Below, piece after piece: positions 1 to 8,851 of a DNA stretch of 64,000 nucleotides (position 1 is the first letter of the stretch; each line of letters begins with the position of its first letter). The stretch is from positions 186,001 to 250,000 of the forward strand of contig NZ_CP011787.1 of assembly GCF_001269425.1 (NCBI RefSeq). The letters are read 5' to 3'. A model generated the notes under the pieces. That model ran no database searches. It was not told where the DNA came from and saw only the letters and a program-made list of their open reading frames with translations. The DNA comes from Candidatus Palibaumannia cicadellinicola (GTDB lineage Bacteria > Pseudomonadota > Gammaproteobacteria > Enterobacterales > Enterobacteriaceae). The position numbers and the translations under genes were made by a program.

Positions 1-876
1 TAAACGATCAGGGTAGAATTGTTCAAAAGTGTCTAGTTTTTCTCCTAAGCTCAGGAATTTAATAGGTTTTCCGGTAAGATACCTAATAGATAGTGCGGCA
101 CCGCAGCGCGCGTTACCATCTACTTTAGTCAGAATAACACCAGTTATTGGTAATACTCTATTAAAAACTTTAGCTGACTTAGCTATATCCTGACCAGTCA
201 TTGCGTCTACCACAAATAAAGTTTCCACTGGTTTAATCGCTGCATGGATACTTATTATTTCATTCATCATGAAATCATTAATATGTAGCCTACCAGCAGT
301 ATCTACTAATAATACGTCATAAAAATTTTTTTTTGCTTGTATTAGAGCTTGATTAACAATATCCACTGGTTTCTGATAGGTTTGAGAAGAAAAAAAATCT
401 ATGCCTGCTTGATGTGTCAATATTGATAATTGTTTGATAGCAGATGGTCGGTAAATATCAGCTGATACTGATAGAACTTTTTTATTATTTGTATCACGTA
501 AATATTTACCTAGTTTTCCAACACTAGTAGTTTTACCAACTCCCTGTTGACCAACTATTAAGACTACTGCTGGTGGTTGAGTAGATAGATTTAGATAGTT
601 ATTATTATTTCCTATGGCATTTACTAGCTCAATGCGCACAATTTTAATAAACTCTTGTCCAGGAGTGAGGCTATTATTAACTTTATTACTTAAGGCCTTA
701 TCTTTTACCCTACTAATAAAGTCTTGTACTACTTGCAATGCTACATCTGCTTCAAGTAATGCCATGCGCACTTCACGTAAAGTTTCTTTAATATTAACTT
801 CTGTTAGGCGTCCCTGGTCGCTTACATTACGTAATGCATTTGATAATTTATCTGATAAATATTTAAATATATTCAT
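1..876 (-). CDS. ffh: Signal recognition particle protein Ffh (partial, C-terminus beyond left edge)
   Basis: This is the SRP54 GTPase, which binds signal sequences and 4.5S RNA and delivers ribosomes to FtsY at the inner membrane. The 292 codons present begin MNIFKYLSDKLSNALRNVS and cover the helical N domain and most of the G domain. The P-loop reads GQQGVGKTT (about residue 105), followed by DTAGR and TKVD. The rest of the G domain and the Met-rich M domain lie beyond the window. The segment usually written DGDARGGA in this family reads DGNARCGA here, a double change in a conserved stretch. The ATG at 876 gives the family N-terminus. Identification is secure. Confidence 0.95.
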   Translation of the reverse strand, partial: MNIFKYLSDKLSNALRNVSDQGRLTEVNIKETLREVRMALLEADVALQVVQDFISRVKDKALSNKVNNSLTPGQEFIKIVRIELVNAIGNNNNYLNLSTQPPAVVLIVGQQGVGKTTSVGKLGKYLRDTNNKKVLSVSADIYRPSAIKQLSILTHQAGIDFFSSQTYQKPVDIVNQALIQAKKNFYDVLLVDTAGRLHINDFMMNEIISIHAAIKPVETLFVVDAMTGQDIAKSAKVFNRVLPITGVILTKVDGNARCGAALSIRYLTGKPIKFLSLGEKLDTFEQFYPDRL

Positions 877-895
877 ATTTTTTTTAAAATATCAT

Positions 896-2476
896 TTAGT
901 TAATCAAGTTATTTTTTTTTGCCAAAAAATCATCAAAACTAAGTAAATCGGCAGCTTCTAATTCTAATTGACGTTGCCAAGATCTAGCTTTCTCTTCTGC
1001 AAAAAAAGATTCTGATAATATTTCTAATTGTTCTTGACTTAGCATTTTAAAGTACTTGTTAGCTAGCAAACGTCCAAAACCATTAATACCATACTGTTTC
1101 ATTTCTTTTAACATACGAGCAGAAATAGTAAATTCAGGCTGAATAATACTTTTCATAAGTTTGTCACATATCAGCTGATATTTAATATTACCATTAGTAC
1201 TATCTATAATTTTTGCTATTTTACGTAAAGAACTAAATAATAATTTTCCTATAGTCGATAAAGATTGTTTACTTTTTCCGCAATCAACGACTAGCTGTAG
1301 CCCTGGTTTACGTCCTTCTAGAATAACTTTATTCCAATTAATACTGGTATAAAGTAACTCATTATTACTCATTGGTGGTGCATCAGCTAAAGTGCACCAA
1401 ATTAAAAATAAATCTAACAATCTCACCTGCTCATCATCTAAACCTACTGGTGAGAATGGATTAATATCTAAAGATCTTACCTCAATATATTCAATTCCTC
1501 CACGTAATAAAGCATCAGAAGGAGATTCTTCTTTTTTAGTAACTCGCTTAGGTCTAATTGGTACGTAAAGTTCATTTTCAATTTGTAATAAGTTAGTATT
1601 TAGTTGTAGGTAACGTCCATTTTTTTTTAAACCAATACGTTTGTAATCAATATATGGTGTTTGTATCGCTAGCTTTAAACTAATAACATAATCATTTAGG
1701 CTATTAAAATTTATATCTATATTTTTTTGTGATTGATTAGTATATCCTAAATTACTTAACCTTAGTGAGGTAGCATAAGGTAAGTAAATAAAACCAGATG
1801 TTGATTTTTTAAATTTTAGGTCAGTTTGTCTATTATTAATAAAAGATTTACAAATGCCCGGAGATGCCCCAAATAAATATGGAATAATCCAACCAAAACG
1901 ATAATAATTACGTATAAGTCCTAAATAACCAGCAGAGATAACTTCTTTACCTTCCCAGCTATCAATATCACTAATGCCAGTATAAACCTGCCAAAAAGCT
2001 AGAGGGAAAGAAAAATTATAATGTACTCCTGATATGATCTGCATCAGAGCGCTGTAACGATTTTTTAGCCCTTCACGATATAAAGTCTTCATTCTGCCTA
2101 AGTTAGAACTACCGTATTGCGCTAGTTCAATATATTCTTGACTATCGATAAAGCATGGCATACTCATAGGCCACATCAATTCATCGCAAAGATTGCGTGA
2201 GACATGGCGATGGATATCTCGTAATAAAGTTAGCATATGATTAATATCATGGGAGACTGGTGTTATAAATTCTAGTAACGCTTCAGAAAAATCCGTAGTA
2301 ATCAACTTGTGGGTCAGTGCAGCACCTAGCTGTTTAGGATGAGGTGTATGTGCTAAATTTCCTGTAGTATGATTAATACGTAGCGTTTCACGCTCTACAC
2401 CACGACAAATACCCTGTAAAACCTCAGGATTAGATTCTATACATAAAAGTGCCTCTGATGAGACGTGCGGAATCAA
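896..2476 (-). CDS. gshA: Glutamate-cysteine ligase GshA
   Basis: It catalyses ATP-dependent joining of L-glutamate and L-cysteine, the first step of glutathione synthesis in the cytoplasm. The 526-residue product is collinear with the 518-residue E. coli enzyme: [11 protein letters not shown] near residue 25, ALLEFITPV near 66, then [10 protein letters not shown] and [18 protein letters not shown]. The start is UUG, preceded by GGAGG with 9 nt spacing; E. coli gshA is also known to start with UUG, and MIPHVS matches the known N-terminus MIPDVS. It ends 19 nt before ffh. In E. coli gshA lies downstream of the same tRNA/csrA/alaS block. No gshB is in the window. Confidence 0.96.
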   Translation of the reverse strand: MIPHVSSEALLCIESNPEVLQGICRGVERETLRINHTTGNLAHTPHPKQLGAALTHKLITTDFSEALLEFITPVSHDINHMLTLLRDIHRHVSRNLCDELMWPMSMPCFIDSQEYIELAQYGSSNLGRMKTLYREGLKNRYSALMQIISGVHYNFSFPLAFWQVYTGISDIDSWEGKEVISAGYLGLIRNYYRFGWIIPYLFGASPGICKSFINNRQTDLKFKKSTSGFIYLPYATSLRLSNLGYTNQSQKNIDINFNSLNDYVISLKLAIQTPYIDYKRIGLKKNGRYLQLNTNLLQIENELYVPIRPKRVTKKEESPSDALLRGGIEYIEVRSLDINPFSPVGLDDEQVRLLDLFLIWCTLADAPPMSNNELLYTSINWNKVILEGRKPGLQLVVDCGKSKQSLSTIGKLLFSSLRKIAKIIDSTNGNIKYQLICDKLMKSIIQPEFTISARMLKEMKQYGINGFGRLLANKYFKMLSQEQLEILSESFFAEEKARSWQRQLELEAADLLSFDDFLAKKNNLIN

Positions 2477-2622
2477 CTTAACTAACCTCCAGTAAGTTAT
2501 CAGTTAGTTGGGTTTTTAACATCATTAAGCTTAGATGTTAAAATATAAATATATTATTTGCATTAAATAAACATAAACTTGGTTAGTTATTTTCTCATTT
2601 GATAATAATGTTAATGTAGGAA

Positions 2623-2699
2623 TGGTGCATCCGGAAGGATTCGAACCTCCGACCGCTCGGTTCGTAGCCGAGTACTCTATCCAGCTGAGCTACGGATGC
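2623..2699 (-). tRNA. tRNA-Arg(ACG)
   Basis: On the minus strand a complete cloverleaf can be read: acceptor GCATCCG/CGGATGC, anticodon stem CTCGG/CCGAG around loop CTACGAA (anticodon ACG, read as ICG), and T-loop GGTTCGAATCC. The 3' CCA is encoded, unlike in the neighbouring tRNA-Ser. It sits between gshA and csrA, as the argQ/argV-type genes do in E. coli. Confidence 0.97.
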
Positions 2700-2719
2700 A
2701 TTATTAGTTTTTTTAGTTG

Positions 2720-2809
2720 CGGCGAGGGAGGGATTCGAACCCTCGATACAGTTTTTTACTATATACTCCCTTAGCAGGGGAGCGCCTTCAACCTCTCGGC
2801 CACCTCACC
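2720..2809 (-). tRNA. tRNA-Ser(GCT)
   Basis: This is a 90-nt class II tRNA with a long variable arm. The acceptor pairs GGTGAGG with CCTCGCC (one T-G wobble), the anticodon stem-loop CTCCCCTGCTAAGGGAG gives anticodon GCT, and the T arm is GAGGGTTCGAATCCCTC. After discriminator G the genome reads CAA, so CCA must be added after transcription. It aligns closely with E. coli serV, which lies at the equivalent position. Confidence 0.97.
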
Positions 2810-2973
2810 TAAAAGTAAAATAAACTGCTAGCAGCTTAGTAGCTACATGGCGCATATATTACTTTCTAAGCATAATAAGTCAAACCATTTTTTACCTATT
2901 TAAAAAGTTAAGATCAACTTTATTTCAAATTATTAGGAGCATAATAGATATTTGTATGGTTTTATTGCTGTTA

Positions 2974-2999
2974 CGCCTTACCTATAGTATAGCAAGGCG
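2974..2999. repeat. Inverted repeat downstream of csrA
   Basis: Arms cgcctt (2974-2979) and aaggcg (2994-2999) enclose a second inner pair, ctata/tatag, making a nearly continuous 26-bp hairpin. It lies 17 bp past the csrA stop. On the minus strand it is not followed by a T-run, so a classical terminator is not supported; it may mark or protect the csrA mRNA 3' end. Confidence 0.45.
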
Positions 3000-3015
3000 C
3001 ATAAATAATATACTA

Positions 3016-3207
3016 TCAGTAAATAGTAGTAGTCTGTTGTGATTGTTCAAATTTAATACGCTGGTATATTTCTTCACGGTGCACAGAAACTTCTTTAGGA
3101 GCATTAACACCGATACGTACTTGGTTGCCTTTAACGCCTAAAACAGTAACCGTTACCTCATCACCAATCATGAGGGTTTCACCAACTCTACGAGTCAGAA
3201 TAAGCAT
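3016..3207 (-). CDS. csrA: Carbon storage regulator CsrA
   Basis: CsrA is a small homodimeric RNA-binding protein that blocks translation by binding GGA motifs near start sites. The 63 residues begin [18 protein letters not shown] and contain [19 protein letters not shown], the hallmark of the family, including the RNA-contacting Leu4/Arg6 and the VHREE strand with Arg44. It is two residues longer than the E. coli protein. AAGGAG stands upstream of the ATG. Its position between alaS and the tRNA-Ser gene is as in E. coli. Retention is notable in a genome that keeps few regulators. Confidence 0.97.
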   Translation of the reverse strand: MLILTRRVGETLMIGDEVTVTVLGVKGNQVRIGVNAPKEVSVHREEIYQRIKFEQSQQTTTIY

Positions 3208-3390
3208 GCTTTCTTTGCTCCTTTATTAAAAGAGTCGGGTCTTTCAGTATCCCGCTATTTTTATTATGAAAGTACTTTATTTTATATAAAATATCATTAA
3301 AAAGTACTCAGTACTTTCTATTATTATTTTAGTAGATATTATTTGCTTAGCTTTTACCTTGATGTTCTTTGATATAAAGAAAAAATTATA

Positions 3391-6087
3391 TTAAACATTT
3401 TTAGTTAACAGTTTTTCTGTAATCATAATTGTAATATGGGACAAAGCAGCTGGAATAGCGGTAATATCACTGCAACAAGCATAAGCAATTTCTGGGCTAC
3501 CTCCGCCTTTACCGCCAACCTTCTGAGTTAAGGTACTTATAATATCTTTAGCTTTAATACTATTAGTTAAATTACCAGTAACCCCAGCTATCAAATTAGC
3601 TTTCATCTCCGAAATATTCGCAAGAATTATTACCGCTGAGCCTAACTTATTCTTCATATTTTCTACAATAGTACGTAGTATTTTTTGATCTATGTTTTCT
3701 AGTTGGCTAACTATTACCTGTGCACCATTTATTTTACGTATTTTGCTGCTTAATTTAGCTATTTCCTGTACTACCTGTTGATTATTGATATGATTTAGCT
3801 GTTGTTCTAATTTTTTTGTACGATCTTTCAAAGATCGTACCTTTTCTATTAAGTTAGGGCCATCATTTTTCAATAGTTGTTGTGATATGCTTTGTAATAA
3901 ATGTTTTTGCTGATGTAAGCACGCTAGCGCTGCTTCACCAGTAACTGCTTCGATACGTCGAATTCCTGCAGCAATACCTGATTCTGATAAAATTAAGAAT
4001 AAACCAATATCACCAGTACGGCTAGCATGAGTTCCGCAACATAATTCAGTAGAAACATTACCTATACTTAATACTCTAACTTTAGACTGGTGGTATTGCT
4101 CTCCTAATACTAATAGGTAACCTTTTTGGCGCGCTGCATCTATAGACATATTTGTTGTGTTAATTATTAAATTACTACGTATATGTTTATTTACTATCTC
4201 TTCTACTATACGTATTTGCTCATTTTCCAGAGCTTTATTATGGGAGAAGTCAAAGCGCAGATACTTGTCTTTTACTATAGATCCTCTTTGTTCTACATTG
4301 TTTTCTAGTACATTGCGTAATGCTGATTGCAGTAAATGAGTAGCAGAGTGATTTAAACTAATACAGGTGCGGCGTGCTTTATTAACATAAGCTATTACTT
4401 TATCCCCTATACTTAATTTTCCATAGCTTAGCGTACCTATATGACAAAAAGACTGACCATATTTCTTTGTATCAAATACTTTAAAAATACCAGTATCTGA
4501 CTTAAGTTCCCCGCTATCACCTATTTGACCGCCTGATTCGCCATAAAATGGCGTTTCATTTAGTATTACAATTGAATTTAAATTGTTATTATTATTAATA
4601 GAATCTATTACTTCTACTGGCTTACCATCGCAGAATAAAGCCATAATTTTGCTATTATGATACGTAACGTTCTCATAACCTAAAAAATTTGTACAATATG
4701 CAATATTTAGCATGCTGCTATATTGATTATTATGATTATAACCAATAAAACTGCTTGTTTCTCTAGCACGTTTGCGTTGTACCTCCATTGCTTTTTTAAA
4801 ACCTTCTTGATCTACGTTAATATTACGTTCACGACAAACATCAACGGTAAGATATAGCGGAAAACCATAAGTATCATAAAGACGAAAAGCAGTTGCTCCG
4901 TCCATAGTATCTGAATTAATATGAGCTAGCTCATGTTCTAATATAGACAATCCGCGCTCTAAAGTATGTGAAAATTGTTCCTCTTCATTGCGCAGTACAA
5001 GCTCTATCATATTCTTATTTCTTTGTAACTGCTCAGCAGCGTTACCCATGATTTCAATCAGCGGGGTTACTAATTTATAAAAAAATGGATGTGTTGCCCC
5101 TAAAATATAGCCATGTCTTATTGCACGGCGGATAATATGGCGTAATACATAACCGCGTCCATCTTTAGATGGAACTATTCCTTCACTAATTAAGAAGGCG
5201 CACGAACGAATATGATCTGCAATTACGCGTAGAGATGTACTACATATATTAGTAGTACATGTTACTTCTGCTGCGGCTTTAATTAGTTGACTGAATATAT
5301 CAATTTCATAGTTAGAATTTACCTGCTGTAGTACAGCTGCAATACGCTCTAAACCCATACCAGTATCAACAGAAGGTTTAGATAGTGGTAGCATGGTGCC
5401 ATCCGCCTGGCGATTAAATTGTACAAATACTAGGTTCCAAATTTCTATATAGCGATCACCCGATTCTTCTTTGCTACCTGGGCTACCTGGTGGTCTACCA
5501 AAAATATGGTCGCCATGGTCATAAAAAATTTCTGAACAGGGGCCACATGGGCCAATATCTCCCATTTGCCAAAAATTATCAGAATCATAAATACTACTAC
5601 CTTCGTGATCACTAATACGAATTATACGTTCAGCCGGCATGCCTATATCTTTTGCCCATATGTTATATGCTTCGTTATCTGTGGCATAGACTGTGACCAA
5701 TAGTTTTTCTTTCGGTATATTGAATAAATGTTTTCCTGTTAATAATTCCCATGCAAACTGGATAGCGTCATATTTAAAATATTCACCAAAGCTGAAGTTA
5801 CCTAACATTTCAAAAAAAGTATGGTGACGCGTGGTATAACCAACATGTTCTAGATCATTATGCTTACCACCTGCCCGTACGCAGCGTTGCGCAGTGGTAG
5901 CACGCTGATATAATCTTGTATCTAGACCTAAGAAAACATCTTTAAATTGATTCATTCCAGCGTTAGTAAACATTAAAGTATTATCATTATTAGATATTAG
6001 TGAGCTGCTAGCTACTATCTGATGTCCTTTACTATGAAAAAAATCAAGAAACTTTTGTCGAATATCAGCTGTACTATTATTAATCAT
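3391..6087 (-). CDS. alaS: Alanyl-tRNA synthetase AlaRS
   Basis: It attaches alanine to tRNA-Ala and hydrolyses mischarged tRNA. The 898 residues (E. coli 876) contain the N-terminal class II core with [19 protein letters not shown] and [15 protein letters not shown], the editing domain with HSATH near residue 577 and CCGTH near 679 (the HxxxH and CxxxH metal ligands are kept, although the family usually has CGGTH), and a C-terminal domain with [10 protein letters not shown]. Its start [22 protein letters not shown] fits the E. coli N-terminus. The recX gene that separates alaS from recA in E. coli is missing from the 272 bp upstream. Confidence 0.97.
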   Translation of the reverse strand: MINNSTADIRQKFLDFFHSKGHQIVASSSLISNNDNTLMFTNAGMNQFKDVFLGLDTRLYQRATTAQRCVRAGGKHNDLEHVGYTTRHHTFFEMLGNFSFGEYFKYDAIQFAWELLTGKHLFNIPKEKLLVTVYATDNEAYNIWAKDIGMPAERIIRISDHEGSSIYDSDNFWQMGDIGPCGPCSEIFYDHGDHIFGRPPGSPGSKEESGDRYIEIWNLVFVQFNRQADGTMLPLSKPSVDTGMGLERIAAVLQQVNSNYEIDIFSQLIKAAAEVTCTTNICSTSLRVIADHIRSCAFLISEGIVPSKDGRGYVLRHIIRRAIRHGYILGATHPFFYKLVTPLIEIMGNAAEQLQRNKNMIELVLRNEEEQFSHTLERGLSILEHELAHINSDTMDGATAFRLYDTYGFPLYLTVDVCRERNINVDQEGFKKAMEVQRKRARETSSFIGYNHNNQYSSMLNIAYCTNFLGYENVTYHNSKIMALFCDGKPVEVIDSINNNNNLNSIVILNETPFYGESGGQIGDSGELKSDTGIFKVFDTKKYGQSFCHIGTLSYGKLSIGDKVIAYVNKARRTCISLNHSATHLLQSALRNVLENNVEQRGSIVKDKYLRFDFSHNKALENEQIRIVEEIVNKHIRSNLIINTTNMSIDAARQKGYLLVLGEQYHQSKVRVLSIGNVSTELCCGTHASRTGDIGLFLILSESGIAAGIRRIEAVTGEAALACLHQQKHLLQSISQQLLKNDGPNLIEKVRSLKDRTKKLEQQLNHINNQQVVQEIAKLSSKIRKINGAQVIVSQLENIDQKILRTIVENMKNKLGSAVIILANISEMKANLIAGVTGNLTNSIKAKDIISTLTQKVGGKGGGSPEIAYACCSDITAIPAALSHITIMITEKLLTKNV

Positions 6088-6130
6088 AATTATATTATAA
6101 TCCTGATAAATATATAAATTTTATTTATAT

Positions 6131-6167
6131 AAAATATTAGTATTTGTTTGTTAAATACTAATATTTT
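6131..6167. repeat. Perfect 15-bp inverted repeat between recA and alaS
   Basis: The arm aaaatattagtattt (6131-6145) and its exact complement (6153-6167) flank the loop gtttgtt. On the minus strand it lies after the recA stop and before alaS, where recX stood in the ancestor. The A/T-only arm ends could give a weak bidirectional terminator, or it may be a processing hairpin. The function is inferred. Confidence 0.5.
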
Positions 6168-6359
6168 AACTAATAATGTAGATATGTTAGATATGATGTA
6201 TTATCTATACAGAATATATTGATAAATCTTAAATATACGCGAGAAAATATTTTCTTAAAAGTTAGTTAAAAGAAAAAAAAATTTGGTAAATAGCTTATTA
6301 CTCTGCTATAAGCTAAAAAAAATATTTAGTACTATGCTGCTTGATTGAAATAATTTTAT

Positions 6360-7420
6360 TTATTCATAGCGTTCTTTGGAGTTATCTTCTTCATATAAAA
6401 ATTTACTATCGGTATCGGTACTTGTTGTAGTATGCAGTAACATCTCTCTGAGTTTTTTATTAATTTCTGCTGAAAGTTGCTGATTATATTTTAGAAAGTT
6501 ACAGACGTTAGTCTTTCCCTGTCCAATTTTTTCGCCATTATAACTATACCAAGAACCTGCTTTTTCAATTATATTATTCTTTACACCTAAATCTACTAGT
6601 TCACCGTAAATATTTATTCCTTCGCCGTATTTAATCTGAAATTCAGCCTGTTTAAATGGCGCGGCAACTTTATTTTTTACTACTTTTACGCGTGTTTCAC
6701 TACCAATAACTACATCTCCCTCTTTCACAGAACCTATACGTCGAATATCTAGTCTAACAGAAGAATAAAATTTTAGCGCGTTACCACCAGTAGTAGTTTC
6801 TAGATTACCAAACATAACACCTATCTTCATTCTAATTTGATTAATAAATATTAGTAAAGTATTAGCATTTTTTAGGTTACCAGTTAGTTTACGCATTGCC
6901 TGGCTCATCATACGCGCAGCTAGACCAACGTGCGAATCTCCAATTTCTCCTTCTATCTCGGCCTTAGGTGCTAACGCAGCTACTGAATCAACGATAATTA
7001 CATCTACTGCTCTAGATCTAGTTAATACGTCACATATTTCTAATGCCTGTTCTCCTGTATCTGGTTGTGAGCACAGTAGGTTATCGATATCTACCCCTAA
7101 TTTTTTTGCATAAATGGGATCTAGTGCATGTTCAGCATCTATAAATGCGCATATTTTACCTTCTTTCTGTGCAGTGGCTATTACTTGTAGCGTTAATGTT
7201 GTTTTACCTGACGATTCTGGTCCATATATTTCTACAATACGACCCATAGGTAAACCACCTGCGCCCAATGCAATATCAAGAGATAGCGAACCTGTGGAAA
7301 TAGTTTCTATATTCATGGAGCGATCTTCACCTAGGCGCATTATTGAACCTTTGCCGAATTGCTTTTCAATATGACTCAATGCTGCTGCTAGCGCCTTTTT
7401 TTATTATCATCAATAGCCAT
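6360..7420 (-). CDS. recA: Recombinase RecA, frameshifted in an A-run near its start
   Basis: RecA is the ATP-dependent strand-exchange protein and SOS co-protease. Nearly the whole family sequence is present: [16 protein letters not shown], Walker [27 protein letters not shown] and GGNALKFY. The ATG at 7420 starts MAIDDNKK, as in E. coli, but the following run has 7 A and the frame hits TAG. One extra A would restore [18 protein letters not shown] and a 353-residue protein, the E. coli length. Without it the only downstream start is UUG at 7379, which gives 339 residues lacking the N-terminal oligomerisation helix. It could be rescued by polymerase slippage on the A-run, be a young pseudogene, or reflect a sequencing error. 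Confidence 0.85.
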
Positions 7421-7516
7421 TTTAACTCCTATAAAGCGAAGCATGGAATAACATTTGAACCTTTTTTTCAATGCGCCCAAAATGTAGTAGACGTAAATAG
7501 TAAGTAATTTTTACTA

Positions 7517-7540
7517 ATTATACTGTATTTGTCTAAAGCA
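7517..7540 (-). promoter_or_regulatory. recA promoter -10 with degraded LexA-type box
   Basis: Reading the minus strand, ATACAGTATAATT is identical to the E. coli recA promoter, where TATAAT is the -10 box and ACAG is the right half of the LexA operator. The left half should be CTGT eight bases earlier but reads CTTT, and no TTGATA-like -35 is visible. It lies about 97 bp upstream of the recA ATG. The -10 is probably still used; the operator is probably not. Homology is by sequence identity and position. Confidence 0.6.
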
Positions 7541-8851
7541 GAGTACTGAGGCTAAATATACATAGCTATTATCGTAAAACATAATCCCTACTTTTTATTA
7601 ATATTATCCATAAGCCCAAACAAGCAAAACACTAATAAACTAATATCGATACTATTTATGATGGATGTATAGCGCAATTTGTTTTCTAGCTGTATCTGTA
7701 TTACATTTATTGATAAATAAAAAAGTTTTTCACTCGCTAGTTGTGCCTCATACCCAGTAGATATATATAACGTATAACGAAAAGCAATGGTGAATAACAT
7801 AAAATTCTTTAGCAACATCTTGTCAAATGCATATAGTAAAATATATGAGAATGATTAATAATTTAATAAGCATTATACGCCATACGCCTATAGTTACTTT
7901 TTCTTTACAATAATAATTATTAAAAAAATAAATATAGCACTGTGATTAATTTTTATAGTTTGTTACTTACAAGCAGTAGAGAAACTATTTTCTATCCAAC
8001 AAGCTATAATTATTTTTTATTGATGGAATTTATGCCTATATACCTATCACTACTATATATTTATATCTAGTAGTGATAGGTATTGGTTATGCGCTAGCAG
8101 CTAGTAGCTAATATAGGTAGCCAAATTTATAGAATGAAGCTTAGATGGACTGAGACTTATAGCAGGTATTTACTACTACGGTATAAGTTATGATGCTGCA
8201 GTAAGATCATCAAAATTATTATATATACTATACTATCATGGAATCTAAAGTAGTACTTTTTACCAACTATGATAACACTACTATAAAAAGTTTTTATGAT
8301 TGAAAACATAAACAATCAGCACAGATAATTATAATTAGTTATTAGCGGCTGCAACTTAAACGATTATTAATTAGAAAATGTATTTTATATATTTTAAACA
8401 ATCATTAATCTAATTCTATAATTAAATTATTGTCCTATAAAAATTAATTTTTTTTTTGTATTTTGCTGCGTAAAGGCAAAACTTAACTAGTTGCTGCTAT
8501 TAATAAAACTACTATAACAAAGAGTAATTATTAGATCATACTATACTTGATTTTTCGACAGCCGTAATATTTTTTACCCTACCTTTAGCATGTTTATTTT
8601 TTTTATAATGTATCGATCATTTTTAGGTTTTTGTAATGCTTTGTGCTATTGTTTCAGTACAGTTTACATTGAAAGCAGCTTGAGCTATTGGTATTAATGA
8701 ATAGTCATCAGGCGACACGGCATAAGCTATTTACTAGCTAGGGAAATGATAGCAAAAATTGCTAGAAAATTATTTTAGCAGCTATTATTTATTAATAGCA
8801 GTTAAGTAAAGTTGCCTATAATAGATATATTATTATCTTATTTAATTAAAT
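7541..8851. other. 1.3-kb non-coding gap between recA and mutS
   Basis: In several relatives pncC (cinA C-terminal type) lies between recA and mutS. I could not recognise it here. The stretch is AT-rich, has stops in all frames, and holds one strong inverted repeat (8040-8083). A 34-codon stop-free stretch on the minus strand within about 8619-8728 (through SPDDYSLIP) has a protein-like look, but I cannot assign it. This is probably a decayed gene landscape plus the mutS promoter. Confidence 0.6.
8040..8083. repeat. Perfect 16-bp inverted repeat with 12-nt loop
   Basis: Arms atacctatcactacta (8040-8055) and its exact complement (8068-8083) surround a 12-nt AT loop. It stands isolated in the recA-mutS gap with no T-run on either side, so it is not a standard terminator. 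It is more GC-containing than the surroundings, which may mean it is maintained, for example as a structured RNA end or protein site. No function can be assigned. Confidence 0.55.

Noticed and set aside
614-946. 110-codon open frame on the plus strand
   Set aside because: It lies antisense to ffh and the end of gshA, and its product resembles nothing; the real gene is on the minus strand.
6291-6315. Hairpin tagcttat/ataagcta after recA as a terminator
   Set aside because: On the minus strand the T-run precedes the stem instead of following it, so it does not fit an intrinsic terminator for recA.
7588-7818. 76-codon open frame on the minus strand in the recA-mutS gap
   Set aside because: Composition is that of random AT-rich DNA, no ribosome binding site, no recognisable motif, and no similarity to pncC which could be expected there.
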